Below the pieces are notes generated by a model. It was not told where the DNA came from. It ran no database searches and saw only the letters and a program-made list of their open reading frames with translations. From assembly GCA_023457535.1 (NCBI GenBank), contig JAEWLN010000180.1, positions 1-6,398 on the forward strand: DNA of 6,398 bases. Reading direction: 5' to 3'. The stretch comes from Bacteroidota bacterium (GTDB taxonomy: Bacteria > Bacteroidota > Bacteroidia > Flavobacteriales > Flavobacteriaceae). Shown one piece after another: positions 1-5,783 of this stretch. Made by a program: the position numbers and the translations under genes. Each line of letters opens with the position of its first letter. Position 1 is the first letter of the stretch.

Positions 1-270
1 TTTTCATTGCGATTTTTGAATTAAAAGTGTTTAATAAAATTAGGAATAAATTAAACAAAATAGTTGATTTTGTGGTTTGTTTAACTGGTGTCTAACCATA
101 ATCAGGCTGATTTTATGTTGATCGTCAGCGCTTTAGGGAATGGTTCGTGGATTCGCAGCCATTAGCCTTCAACAGATGATAACATACGAACGTTATTAAA
201 TCGTCGTTAATACGATACCGCGACCACCCAAAAAATGTATTTTTGCGGAAAACAAACGAAAATATCACTT
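1..270. other. AT-rich non-coding leader region
   Basis: No convincing gene lies here. The first 80 bases are strongly AT-rich, unlike the GC-rich coding DNA that follows. On the minus strand, an ATG AAA begins at base 7 and would run off the left edge. It could be the start of a divergent gene, but only two codons are visible. Small inverted repeats occur at 180-200 (ATAAC/GTTAT around ACG/CGT) and at 200-216 (ATCGT/ACGAT). They are too short to interpret. The promoter of the first gene is listed separately. Confidence 0.6.
238..245 (+). promoter_or_regulatory. Bacteroidetes-type -7 promoter box (TATTTTTG)
   Basis: The sequence TATTTTTG matches the Bacteroidetes sigma-A -7 consensus TAnnTTTG at every fixed position. 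Transcription would begin near 252, leaving an A-rich 5' leader of about 19 bases before the ATG at 271. No clear TTG -33 box is visible at the expected distance, so the call rests on one element. The site lies just downstream of an in-frame ATG at 235, which argues that 271 is the real start. Confidence 0.55.
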
Positions 271-1023
271 ATGAATGTTATCAAAACAGCGGGTAAGGCA
301 CTCGTTTTAGCGGCATTTTTGATGATTGGTTTTACCGTATCGGCGCAGGAATTCAACAAGCTGGATGCCCAGGGCAAAAAACACGGCACCTGGAAGGGAG
401 TTCATGCCGAATCCCGGCGCCCGCGCTACGAAGGAACGTTCGAACACGGCAAAGAGGTAGGCACGTTTAAGTTTTTTGACGATACGAAAGTAGGTCAGGT
501 CGTTGCCACGCGCGAGTTCAAACCAGATGGTTCGGCCTATACCATTTTTTACAAAGACGGCAAATACAAAGTATCGGAAGGCAAGGAGGTCAACAAATTA
601 TACGAAGGCGAGTGGAAATATTACCACGAGAATCTGCCCGACATCATGACGCTCGAAAATTACAAAGCGGGAAAGTTACACGGAAAGCGCACCGTTTATT
701 ACCGCGGATCGGGCGTAAAAGGAGAGGAGAACATCGCCGAGGAAGCCCATTACGCCAACGGGCTCAGACACGGCAGTTACAAATCCTACACCTTAAAAGG
801 AACCTTGCTCGAAGATTCCAATTATAAGAACGGCCAACTCGACGGACCGGCTTCGTACTTTGACCCGCTGGGAAAACTGACGGCCCAGGGAATTTACAAA
901 GACGGGAAAAAAGTGGGTAAATGGGCTTATTATAAGGATGGCAAGCTTTTGAAAAAAGACAATGAAGAGGTGATTAAAAAGCGCCGCAAACCGAGTAAGC
1001 CTAAGTTGGATCCGACGCGGTAG
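271..1023 (+). CDS. Secreted MORN/YwqK-type repeat protein
   Basis: A 250-residue exported repeat protein. Residues 1-25 form a Sec signal peptide (hydrophobic LVLAAFLMIGFTV, cut after VSA, leaving Gln26 at +1). The mature protein carries repeats of the pattern Y-x-(D/N/A/H)G-x-x-x-G-x-x-x-x-Y, seen at about 52-69, 131-144, 161-174, 185-197 and 209-221, with a degenerate unit near 111-118. This is the MORN-like arrangement that automated pipelines call 'toxin-antitoxin system YwqK family antitoxin'. That name is inherited from one Bacillus protein; no toxin partner is visible here and an envelope role is more likely. The C-terminus ends in a basic tail (KKRRKPSKPK). An in-frame ATG at 235 would add 12 residues, but the promoter box overlaps that stretch and the signal peptide fits a start at 271. 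The gene appears monocistronic, with 227 bases before mnmA. The molecular function is unknown. Confidence 0.85.
   Translation: MNVIKTAGKALVLAAFLMIGFTVSAQEFNKLDAQGKKHGTWKGVHAESRRPRYEGTFEHGKEVGTFKFFDDTKVGQVVATREFKPDGSAYTIFYKDGKYKVSEGKEVNKLYEGEWKYYHENLPDIMTLENYKAGKLHGKRTVYYRGSGVKGEENIAEEAHYANGLRHGSYKSYTLKGTLLEDSNYKNGQLDGPASYFDPLGKLTAQGIYKDGKKVGKWAYYKDGKLLKKDNEEVIKKRRKPSKPKLDPTR
661..933 (+). repeat. MORN-like repeat array within the first gene
   Basis: Protein-level repeats with four clear units: YKAGKLHGKRTVYY, YANGLRHGSYKSYT, YKNGQLDGPASYF and YKDGKKVGKWAYY. They are spaced about 24-30 residues apart. Each has a tyrosine, a G at +3 and a second G four residues later, as in MORN-type beta-hairpins. 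The DNA copies have diverged, so this is an old protein repeat and not a recent tandem duplication. Confidence 0.75.
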
Positions 1024-1111
1024 GAGGGGATTTTAGGACGTGGTTTCTGTTACCATCAAGGGTCGCCCCACCCGCCCTGGGTTCAAGTTACCAAATCCGC
1101 CCCACACTTGG

Positions 1112-1128
1112 TTACAGTAAATCTGTAA
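1112..1128. other. Small inverted repeat in the spacer before mnmA
   Basis: TTACAG and CTGTAA form a perfect 6-bp stem around a 5-base loop (TAAAT), about 90 bases downstream of the first gene's stop codon. No T-run follows it, so it is a poor intrinsic terminator. It could be a weak RNA hairpin at the 3' end of the upstream message, or chance. The rest of the 1024-1250 spacer is C-rich up to about 1108 and holds no gene. Confidence 0.25.
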
Positions 1129-1189
1129 TTCTAACCTTCAGCGACTTAAAATTACAACCGCCTTAACTTTCCCCTGTTAAATATTCCCT

Positions 1190-1197
1190 TACCTTTG
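1190..1197 (+). promoter_or_regulatory. Bacteroidetes-type -7 promoter box (TACCTTTG) for mnmA
   Basis: TACCTTTG is an exact match to the TAnnTTTG consensus. A TTTC at 1168-1171 lies 18 bases upstream and may serve as an imperfect -33 box (consensus TTTG/TTG). Transcription would start near 1204, giving a 5' leader of about 45 bases before the mnmA ATG at 1251. The leader shows no Shine-Dalgarno sequence, which is normal for this phylum. Confidence 0.6.
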
Positions 1198-1250
1198 CTC
1201 GCTGAAAATTTCAGTCGGGGGATTCCGGTTGGCAAATTAAAAACCAAACT

Positions 1251-2438
1251 ATGAAACGTGTTGTCGTTGGCCTTTCCGGAGGCGTGGATTCGAGCGTTGC
1301 GGCCTATTTACTGCAACAGCAGGGTTACGAAGTAATTGGTCTGTTCATGAAAAACTGGCATGACGATTCAGTGACGATATCCAACGAATGTCCCTGGCTC
1401 GAAGACAGCAACGATGCCTTATTGGTCGCCGAAAAATTGGGCATACCATTTCAAACCGTCGATTTGAGCGAACAATATAAAGAGCGCATCGTCGATTATA
1501 TGTTCGCCGAATATGAAAAAGGACGCACGCCCAACCCCGACGTATTGTGCAACCGCGAAATCAAATTCGACGTGTTTCTCAAAATAGCACTTTCGCTCGG
1601 CGCCGATTACGTAGCTACGGGCCATTATTGCCGCAAAGGCGAAACCACCGTAAACGGCCAGCCTGTCTATAGACTGCTCGCAGGGGTCGACGCCAACAAA
1701 GACCAATCGTATTTTCTTTGCCAACTCTCGCAGGAGCAACTTTCCAAAGCGTTGTTCCCGATTGGTGAACTCACAAAGCCTGAAGTGCGCGCGATTGCTG
1801 CCCAAATGGAACTTGTAACTGCCCAAAAGAAAGATTCCCAAGGACTTTGTTTCATCGGGAAGGTTCGCCTGCCTGAATTCCTGCAGCAAAAATTGCAACC
1901 CAAAGTAGGGAATATCGTCGAAATACCGCGCGTGCACCCGGTTTTCGGACAAACGTCGCAGTCTTCCGGGCTTTATGACCAACTCGTCGCCGAAGCCACA
2001 CCGATACAATTCGCGCCCGATATGGGCAAAATCGTCGGCAAGCACCAGGGCGCGCATTATTTTACGACCGGACAGCGCAAAGGACTCAACGTGGGCGGTA
2101 CACCCGAGGCGCTCTTTGTCATTGCCACAGACATCGCCACCAATACCATTTACACCGGGCAGGGCCAGCATCATCCGGGACTGATGCGTAAGGCATTGTT
2201 CGTAGATGCTGCGGAGGTTCACTGGATCAGACCCGACATGGTACTTGCCGATGGCGGCTCGATGCGGGTGCGCGCGCGAATCAGATACCGTCAGGAATTG
2301 CAGGAGGCCACATTATACCAGTTCGACGAGGGTTTGTATGTTGCGTTCGACCACGCGCAATCGGCCATTACAGAAGGCCAGTTTGTCGCATGGTACCTCG
2401 ATGACGAACTCGTAGGTTCAGGCGTGATTTCCAGATAG
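1251..2438 (+). CDS. mnmA: tRNA-specific 2-thiouridylase MnmA
   Basis: This 395-residue cytoplasmic enzyme activates U34 of tRNA Glu, Gln and Lys with ATP and inserts sulfur from a persulfide relay to make 2-thiouridine, which supports accurate decoding. The N-terminal PP-loop ATP-binding motif SGGVDSS is at residues 9-15. The catalytic cysteine pair is present: Cys100 in NPDVLCNREIKF and Cys200 in DSQGLCFIGK. The ATGHY segment is at 122-126, and the central GKHQGAHYFTTGQRKGLNVGG block spans about 263-283. A beta-barrel C-terminal domain follows, ending in SAITEGQFVAWY and ELVGSGVIS. It is longer than the roughly 370-residue E. coli enzyme, mainly through an extra segment at about 224-256 that I recognise from flavobacterial MnmA proteins. 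The start at 1251 is well placed: the ATP motif begins eight residues in, as in the family. It has its own promoter, and no sulfur-relay gene lies beside it. Confidence 0.97.
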   Translation: MKRVVVGLSGGVDSSVAAYLLQQQGYEVIGLFMKNWHDDSVTISNECPWLEDSNDALLVAEKLGIPFQTVDLSEQYKERIVDYMFAEYEKGRTPNPDVLCNREIKFDVFLKIALSLGADYVATGHYCRKGETTVNGQPVYRLLAGVDANKDQSYFLCQLSQEQLSKALFPIGELTKPEVRAIAAQMELVTAQKKDSQGLCFIGKVRLPEFLQQKLQPKVGNIVEIPRVHPVFGQTSQSSGLYDQLVAEATPIQFAPDMGKIVGKHQGAHYFTTGQRKGLNVGGTPEALFVIATDIATNTIYTGQGQHHPGLMRKALFVDAAEVHWIRPDMVLADGGSMRVRARIRYRQELQEATLYQFDEGLYVAFDHAQSAITEGQFVAWYLDDELVGSGVISR

Positions 2439-2479
2439 CGGCGCGCAAATTTTTCATGGGCATCGAAAATGGGCGGCGG

Positions 2480-2487
2480 TTATTTTG
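2480..2487 (+). promoter_or_regulatory. Probable -7 promoter box (TTATTTTG) for the protease unit
   Basis: TTATTTTG matches the TAnnTTTG consensus at all fixed positions except one (T for A at the second base). Transcription starting near 2494 would leave about 23 bases before the protease ATG at 2517. No good -33 element is seen, the nearest T-rich stretch being 2450-2454. The spacer between mnmA and this gene is 78 bases, with no terminator visible, so some read-through from mnmA is also possible. Confidence 0.4.
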
Positions 2488-2516
2488 TAGCTTTACGACT
2501 TTAAAATTCTACCGCC

Positions 2517-4124
2517 ATGAAAAAAATCATTGTTTTTTTACTGGTCCTGACAAGCCTGACCGGGTGGGCGCAGGAAGATGCGTGGGTATTTTTCAATGCC
2601 AAGCCGGAATCGGCGACTTTTCTTGCCAATCCGCTGTCCATGCTGACCCAGCGCTCGATCGACCGGCGTGCAGCGCAAAACATCCCGCTCGATTTTCTGG
2701 ATGTTCCGGTGCACCAACCGTTCATCGACCAGGTCGGCAGTGCGCCGGGCATCTCAGTGATGGCCAGATCCAAATGGTACAATGCGGTCCATGTCCGCGG
2801 CTCACAAACCGATATTGCCGCGCTGTCAAACCTTGCTTTCATCGATCATATACGGTATGCCAATCCGGCGCTGAACATCGGCGATCGCATGGCACCACCC
2901 CAAACGGCGCCCAGGAATGTTCGCAAAACCTTTGAAACGACAGCCGATTTTGATTATGGCGATTCGGCCAATCAAATCGAAATGCTCAACGGACATCTGC
3001 TCCACCAGCAAAATTACACGGGCGAAGGTAAAATCATTGCTGTGATGGACGGCGGATTTCCCGGCGTAAATACTGCAGCGCCATTTGCCCGTCTGCGCGA
3101 TAACGGTTTGATCTTGGGCGGATACGATTTCGTCAACCGCAGCGATAATTTTTACAGTGGCATCTCTCACGGAACGCTTGTGCTGGCTACGATGGGCGGG
3201 TACAAAGAAGGCGAACTTGTCGGCACCGCGCCGGACGCCTCCTATTATCTTTTTATCACCGAGGACGGCGCCAACGAAAGTCCGCTGGAAGAGTCGTTGT
3301 GGGTCGAGGCTGCCGAGGAGGCCGATCGGCTTGGGGTCGATATCATCACCACGTCGCTTGGCTATTCCACTTTCGATAATCCGACGTACAGCCATACCTA
3401 TGAAGAGATGGATGGTACGACTACCTTTATTTCGCAAGGCGTGAATTTTGCGTTCAGCCGCGGCATGGTTTGCGTAGTATCGGCCGGGAATTCCGGAAAT
3501 GCTGACTGGTATTACATCACCGCGCCCGCCGATGCCACCCACGCACTTGCCGTAGGAGCTGTTAATCCGCAAGGCAATTACGCGAGTTTCAGTTCGCACG
3601 GCCCTTCGTTTGATGGCCGCGTAAAACCCGATGTGGCCGCGCAGGGATTATTTGCAGTAGTCTCCAACGTGATGGGCGATATCTCAACGGCCAACGGAAC
3701 GTCGTTCGCCTGCCCGATTATTGCCGGCATGGTAGCGAGCTTCTGGCAGGCTGTTCCGCAGATGACCAATACACAAATCATGGAATACATCAGGCAATCG
3801 GCGAGTATCTACAACAATCCGAACGATGAAATAGGTTATGGGATCCCGGATTTTGCCGATGCGCTCGAAGACGCGTTGCATACATCGGTGTTTTCACAAC
3901 AGCCGCGACTGGCGCTGTACCCAAATCCGGCTGCCGAAGTTTTGTACGTCGAATTGCCGGGTTCGGCCAGGTTGACCATTTACAATGCTATCGGACAACA
4001 AGTGCTGCAGCAATACGTGCTTGAAAAAGACGTTATTGCAGTGGGACAGCTCGGATCAGGTGTCTATTTGTACGAGGTGCGATCTGAAGCGTTTTCGCAA
4101 CGCGGCAACTTTCTCAAAAAATAA
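2517..4124 (+). CDS. Secreted S8 (subtilisin-family) serine protease with T9SS sorting domain
   Basis: A 535-residue exported serine endopeptidase. Residues 1-18 are a Sec signal peptide cut at GWA/Q19. Residues about 20-125 look like a propeptide (AWVFF, then RSIDRRAAQNIPLD, a pattern common in Bacteroidetes S8 proteases). The catalytic triad is complete: Asp178 in IIAVMDGG, His218 in SGISHGT and Ser396 in NGTSFACP. The oxyanion-hole Asn325 lies in VSAGNSG. Residues about 463-535 form a T9SS type A sorting domain: LYPNPA at 467-472, LTIYNAIGQQV at 486-496, GVYLYEV at 515-521 and a terminal RGNFLKK. The protein should therefore cross the outer membrane by type IX secretion and be released or anchored at the surface. 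The substrate is unknown; nutrient proteolysis is plausible. It is the first gene of a likely unit with the flavoprotein 13 bases downstream. The start is supported by the MKK signal peptide and the upstream promoter box. Confidence 0.93.
   Translation: MKKIIVFLLVLTSLTGWAQEDAWVFFNAKPESATFLANPLSMLTQRSIDRRAAQNIPLDFLDVPVHQPFIDQVGSAPGISVMARSKWYNAVHVRGSQTDIAALSNLAFIDHIRYANPALNIGDRMAPPQTAPRNVRKTFETTADFDYGDSANQIEMLNGHLLHQQNYTGEGKIIAVMDGGFPGVNTAAPFARLRDNGLILGGYDFVNRSDNFYSGISHGTLVLATMGGYKEGELVGTAPDASYYLFITEDGANESPLEESLWVEAAEEADRLGVDIITTSLGYSTFDNPTYSHTYEEMDGTTTFISQGVNFAFSRGMVCVVSAGNSGNADWYYITAPADATHALAVGAVNPQGNYASFSSHGPSFDGRVKPDVAAQGLFAVVSNVMGDISTANGTSFACPIIAGMVASFWQAVPQMTNTQIMEYIRQSASIYNNPNDEIGYGIPDFADALEDALHTSVFSQQPRLALYPNPAAEVLYVELPGSARLTIYNAIGQQVLQQYVLEKDVIAVGQLGSGVYLYEVRSEAFSQRGNFLKK
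3903..4121 (+). other. T9SS type A C-terminal sorting domain coding segment
   Basis: This is the C-terminal domain of the S8 protease, about 73 residues. It has the Por-secretion-system features: LYPNPA near its start, a hydrophobic beta-strand LTIYNAIGQQV, then GVYLYEV and a Lys-rich end. In this phylum such domains direct export by the type IX machinery and are usually removed by the PorU sortase. The machinery itself is not encoded in this window. Confidence 0.85.
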
Positions 4125-4137
4125 TTTTTTTCCATTC

Positions 4138-5082
4138 ATGAACAGAATCAAGCAGCTTTTTGGCGTCCGATACCCCATCGTCCAGGGCGGCATGATATGG
4201 AACAGCGGCTATAAGCTGGCTGCTGCGGTGAGTAATTCCGGCGGCTTGGGGCTTATTGGCGCCGGATCGATGTATCCCGACGTTTTGCGCGACCATATTA
4301 GAAAATGCCAATCGGCGACCACGCAACCCTTTGGCGTCAACGTGCCGATGTTGTACCCGAACATTTCCGAGATCATGGATATTATTGTTCAGGAAGGTGT
4401 CCGGATCGTATTTACATCGGCCGGAAATCCCGGGACCTGGACCGATTTTTTAAAGCAGCACGGTATTACCGTCGCGCATGTGGTCAGCAGTTCCAAATTT
4501 GCGCTCAAGGCACAGGAAGCCGGCGTAGATGCGGTCGTGGCTGAAGGTTTTGAAGCCGGCGGGCACAACGGCCGCGAAGAAAGTACCACCATGACGCTGA
4601 TTCCGATGGTACGCGAAAAAATCCAGATCCCGCTTATCGCCGCCGGAGGCATCGCAACCGGGCGCGGCATGCTCGCCGCAATGGCCCTGGGCGCAGACGG
4701 CGTACAAATGGGTAGCCGTTTCGCCGCTACGGTAGAATCATCGGCGCATGAGAATTTCAAAAAGACGATTGTGGAGCTTGGTGAAGGAGAAACCCATGTG
4801 ACGTTAAAAGAGCTCGCACCGGTCCGGCTGATCAAAAATAAGTTTTACCACGATGTGCAATCGCTGTATGCTCAAGGTGCTACGGTAGAATCGCTGCAAC
4901 AATTGCTTGGCCGGGCGCGCGCCAAACGCGGAATGTTCGAAGGCGACCTGGTTGAAGGCGAGCTGGAAATCGGACAGATAGCGGGACTTATCCAAACTAT
5001 TAAGCCTGTCGCAGAGGTCATGGCCGAGGTGGTCTCGGAATACAATACGGTGCGCCAAAGCCTTTCACAATTGGAAATCTAA
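4138..5082 (+). CDS. FabK/nitronate monooxygenase-family FMN flavoprotein
   Basis: A 314-residue cytoplasmic TIM-barrel flavoprotein of the NMO/2-nitropropane dioxygenase superfamily. Visible family motifs are YPIVQGGMIW at 12-21, SGGLGLIGAGSM at 34-45, PFGVNVPM at 64-71, SAGNPGTW at 94-101, AEGFEAGGHNGR at 135-146, IPLIAAGGIATGRG at 164-177 and GADGVQMGSRF at 185-195, the last two being FMN phosphate-binding segments. His143 in the AGGH motif aligns with the active-site histidine of S. pneumoniae FabK, as I recall that sequence. QGGM in place of QAPM and the AEGxEAGGH block resemble FabK more than class I nitronate monooxygenases. The reaction is therefore either enoyl-ACP reduction in fatty-acid synthesis or nitronate oxidation, and the sequence alone does not decide. 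The start at 4138 is chosen because the family begins with a few residues before the RYPIVQGG strand. An upstream in-frame ATG at 3985 would overlap the protease. It follows the protease by 13 bases and precedes the next gene by 11. Confidence 0.9.
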   Translation: MNRIKQLFGVRYPIVQGGMIWNSGYKLAAAVSNSGGLGLIGAGSMYPDVLRDHIRKCQSATTQPFGVNVPMLYPNISEIMDIIVQEGVRIVFTSAGNPGTWTDFLKQHGITVAHVVSSSKFALKAQEAGVDAVVAEGFEAGGHNGREESTTMTLIPMVREKIQIPLIAAGGIATGRGMLAAMALGADGVQMGSRFAATVESSAHENFKKTIVELGEGETHVTLKELAPVRLIKNKFYHDVQSLYAQGATVESLQQLLGRARAKRGMFEGDLVEGELEIGQIAGLIQTIKPVAEVMAEVVSEYNTVRQSLSQLEI

Positions 5083-5093
5083 AACGTTCGAAA

Positions 5094-5519
5094 ATGCCAA
5101 AAATCAAAATGATATTGCTCTTGCTGACGGCTTTGACGCTGCAAAACAGCCATGCCCAGGTGTACAAATTCATGACTACCGGATTCAGTGTTATGGAAAA
5201 AGACGCCTCGGGGAATTGGGGGAAATGGTCTGAATTGCAACCCGCGTCTATTGTCGTGACGCTTGATACGAATAAAAACCGGATCGTCGTTTATTCGCAG
5301 GAAATCCAGTTGTTCAACATCGTTGATTACGAAGAGGAACAGGAAAACGACGACGATCTGGTGTATGCTTTCTCCTGCGCCGATGAAAACGGGACGCCGT
5401 TTGCGATTTCGATTATTACGCGAAAAACGCAGGGCAACCGCAAGCAAATGTACATCAGTCATAAAGATGTGATCGTGGTGTATAATATCGTCAATTACAT
5501 CAACAGGGACGAGAAATAA
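5094..5519 (+). CDS. Small secreted protein of unknown function
   Basis: I do not recognise this 141-residue protein. Residues 1-21 form a Sec signal peptide (MILLLLTALTL core, cut at SHA/Q22). The mature part of about 120 residues is rich in alternating hydrophobic strands (ASIVVTLDTNKNRIVVYS, IQLFNIVDY, FAISIITR, KDVIVVYNIVNYI), suggesting a small beta-sheet or barrel fold. An acidic loop, EEEQENDDD, lies at 80-88, and there is one cysteine at 95. There is no lipobox, no transmembrane helix after the signal and no T9SS sorting domain, so it is probably periplasmic. It begins 11 bases after the flavoprotein stop and is followed directly by a terminator, so it is likely the last gene of the protease/flavoprotein unit. 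An internal ATG at 5109 would also give a signal peptide, but 5094 supplies the usual basic N-region (PKIK). Confidence 0.8.
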   Translation: MPKIKMILLLLTALTLQNSHAQVYKFMTTGFSVMEKDASGNWGKWSELQPASIVVTLDTNKNRIVVYSQEIQLFNIVDYEEEQENDDDLVYAFSCADENGTPFAISIITRKTQGNRKQMYISHKDVIVVYNIVNYINRDEK

Positions 5520-5533
5520 TCAGCCTGCTAAAG

Positions 5534-5556
5534 ATCCGCTTCGGGCGGATTTTTTT
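5534..5556 (+). terminator. Rho-independent terminator
   Basis: ATCCGC (5534-5539) and GCGGAT (5545-5550) form a 6-bp GC-rich stem around a TTCGG loop, followed at once by six T residues (5551-5556). Upstream A residues can pair with the T-run to lengthen the stem. It begins 15 bases after the stop codon of the small secreted protein and closes the unit that starts with the protease. Confidence 0.88.
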
Positions 5557-5581
5557 ATGTTGGTAATTCGTATTAAAATGT

Positions 5582-5604
5582 TGTTAATGATTTTGTTCAT
5601 AACA
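5582..5604. other. AT-rich imperfect inverted repeat
   Basis: TGTTA-a-TGA and TCA-TAACA pair as an 8-bp stem with one bulged A around the loop TTTTGT. It lies in the spacer between the terminator and the last gene. It is weak as an RNA hairpin and could be an operator-like site or chance. The rest of the 5557-5783 spacer holds no supported gene. Confidence 0.25.
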
Positions 5605-5695
5605 TTAGAAGGCTTCAAAATTAGGCATGCGATATTTGTTTAATATAGTATCGTCGTTTCAACTGCTTGCATGCTGCGGGCACATCTGGTGCGGC

Positions 5696-5728
5696 TTTGG
5701 GTAGTTTTTGGGTTGATCGGCACGTTTG
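5696..5728 (+). promoter_or_regulatory. Possible promoter of the Ig-repeat protein gene
   Basis: TTTG at 5696-5699 and CACGTTTG at 5721-5728 are separated by 21 bases, close to the Bacteroidetes -33 (TTG/TTTG) and -7 (TAnnTTTG) arrangement, with one mismatch in the -7 box (C for T). Transcription would start near 5735, about 49 bases ahead of the ATG at 5784. Other partial matches exist nearby, such as GATATTTG at 5631-5638, so the assignment is tentative. Confidence 0.35.
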
Positions 5729-5783
5729 TTTGCGGTAAAATCCGGCCCGCTCCCGTTGTTCTAATCGGTCAATTCGTATGCTT

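Noticed and set aside
1..7. Minus-strand ATG AAA at the left edge as the start of a divergent gene.
   Set aside because: Only two codons are visible and no good minus-strand promoter is at the right spacing; the AT-rich leader makes chance likely.
1077..1100. A GGTTCAAGTTACC stretch resembling a tRNA T-arm.
   Set aside because: The flanking bases do not form the 5-bp T stem, and no acceptor, D or anticodon arm is found around it.
1419..2222. A 267-residue minus-strand open frame inside mnmA.
   Set aside because: It lies wholly inside the confidently identified mnmA, has no recognisable motifs, and is a shadow frame favoured by GC-rich codon use.
2826..3599. A 257-residue minus-strand open frame inside the protease gene.
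   Set aside because: It lies antisense to the catalytic domain of the S8 protease, with no family motif or promoter.
3985..4137. N-terminal extension of the flavoprotein from the ATG at 3985.
   Set aside because: It would overlap the conserved T9SS domain of the protease by about 140 bases, and its residues are unlike the family; the start at 4138 matches the usual N-terminus.
5625..5674. Two GCATGC palindromes (5625-5630 and 5669-5674) as a paired operator.
   Set aside because: Six-base palindromes are common by chance, and nothing around them is shared between the two copies.
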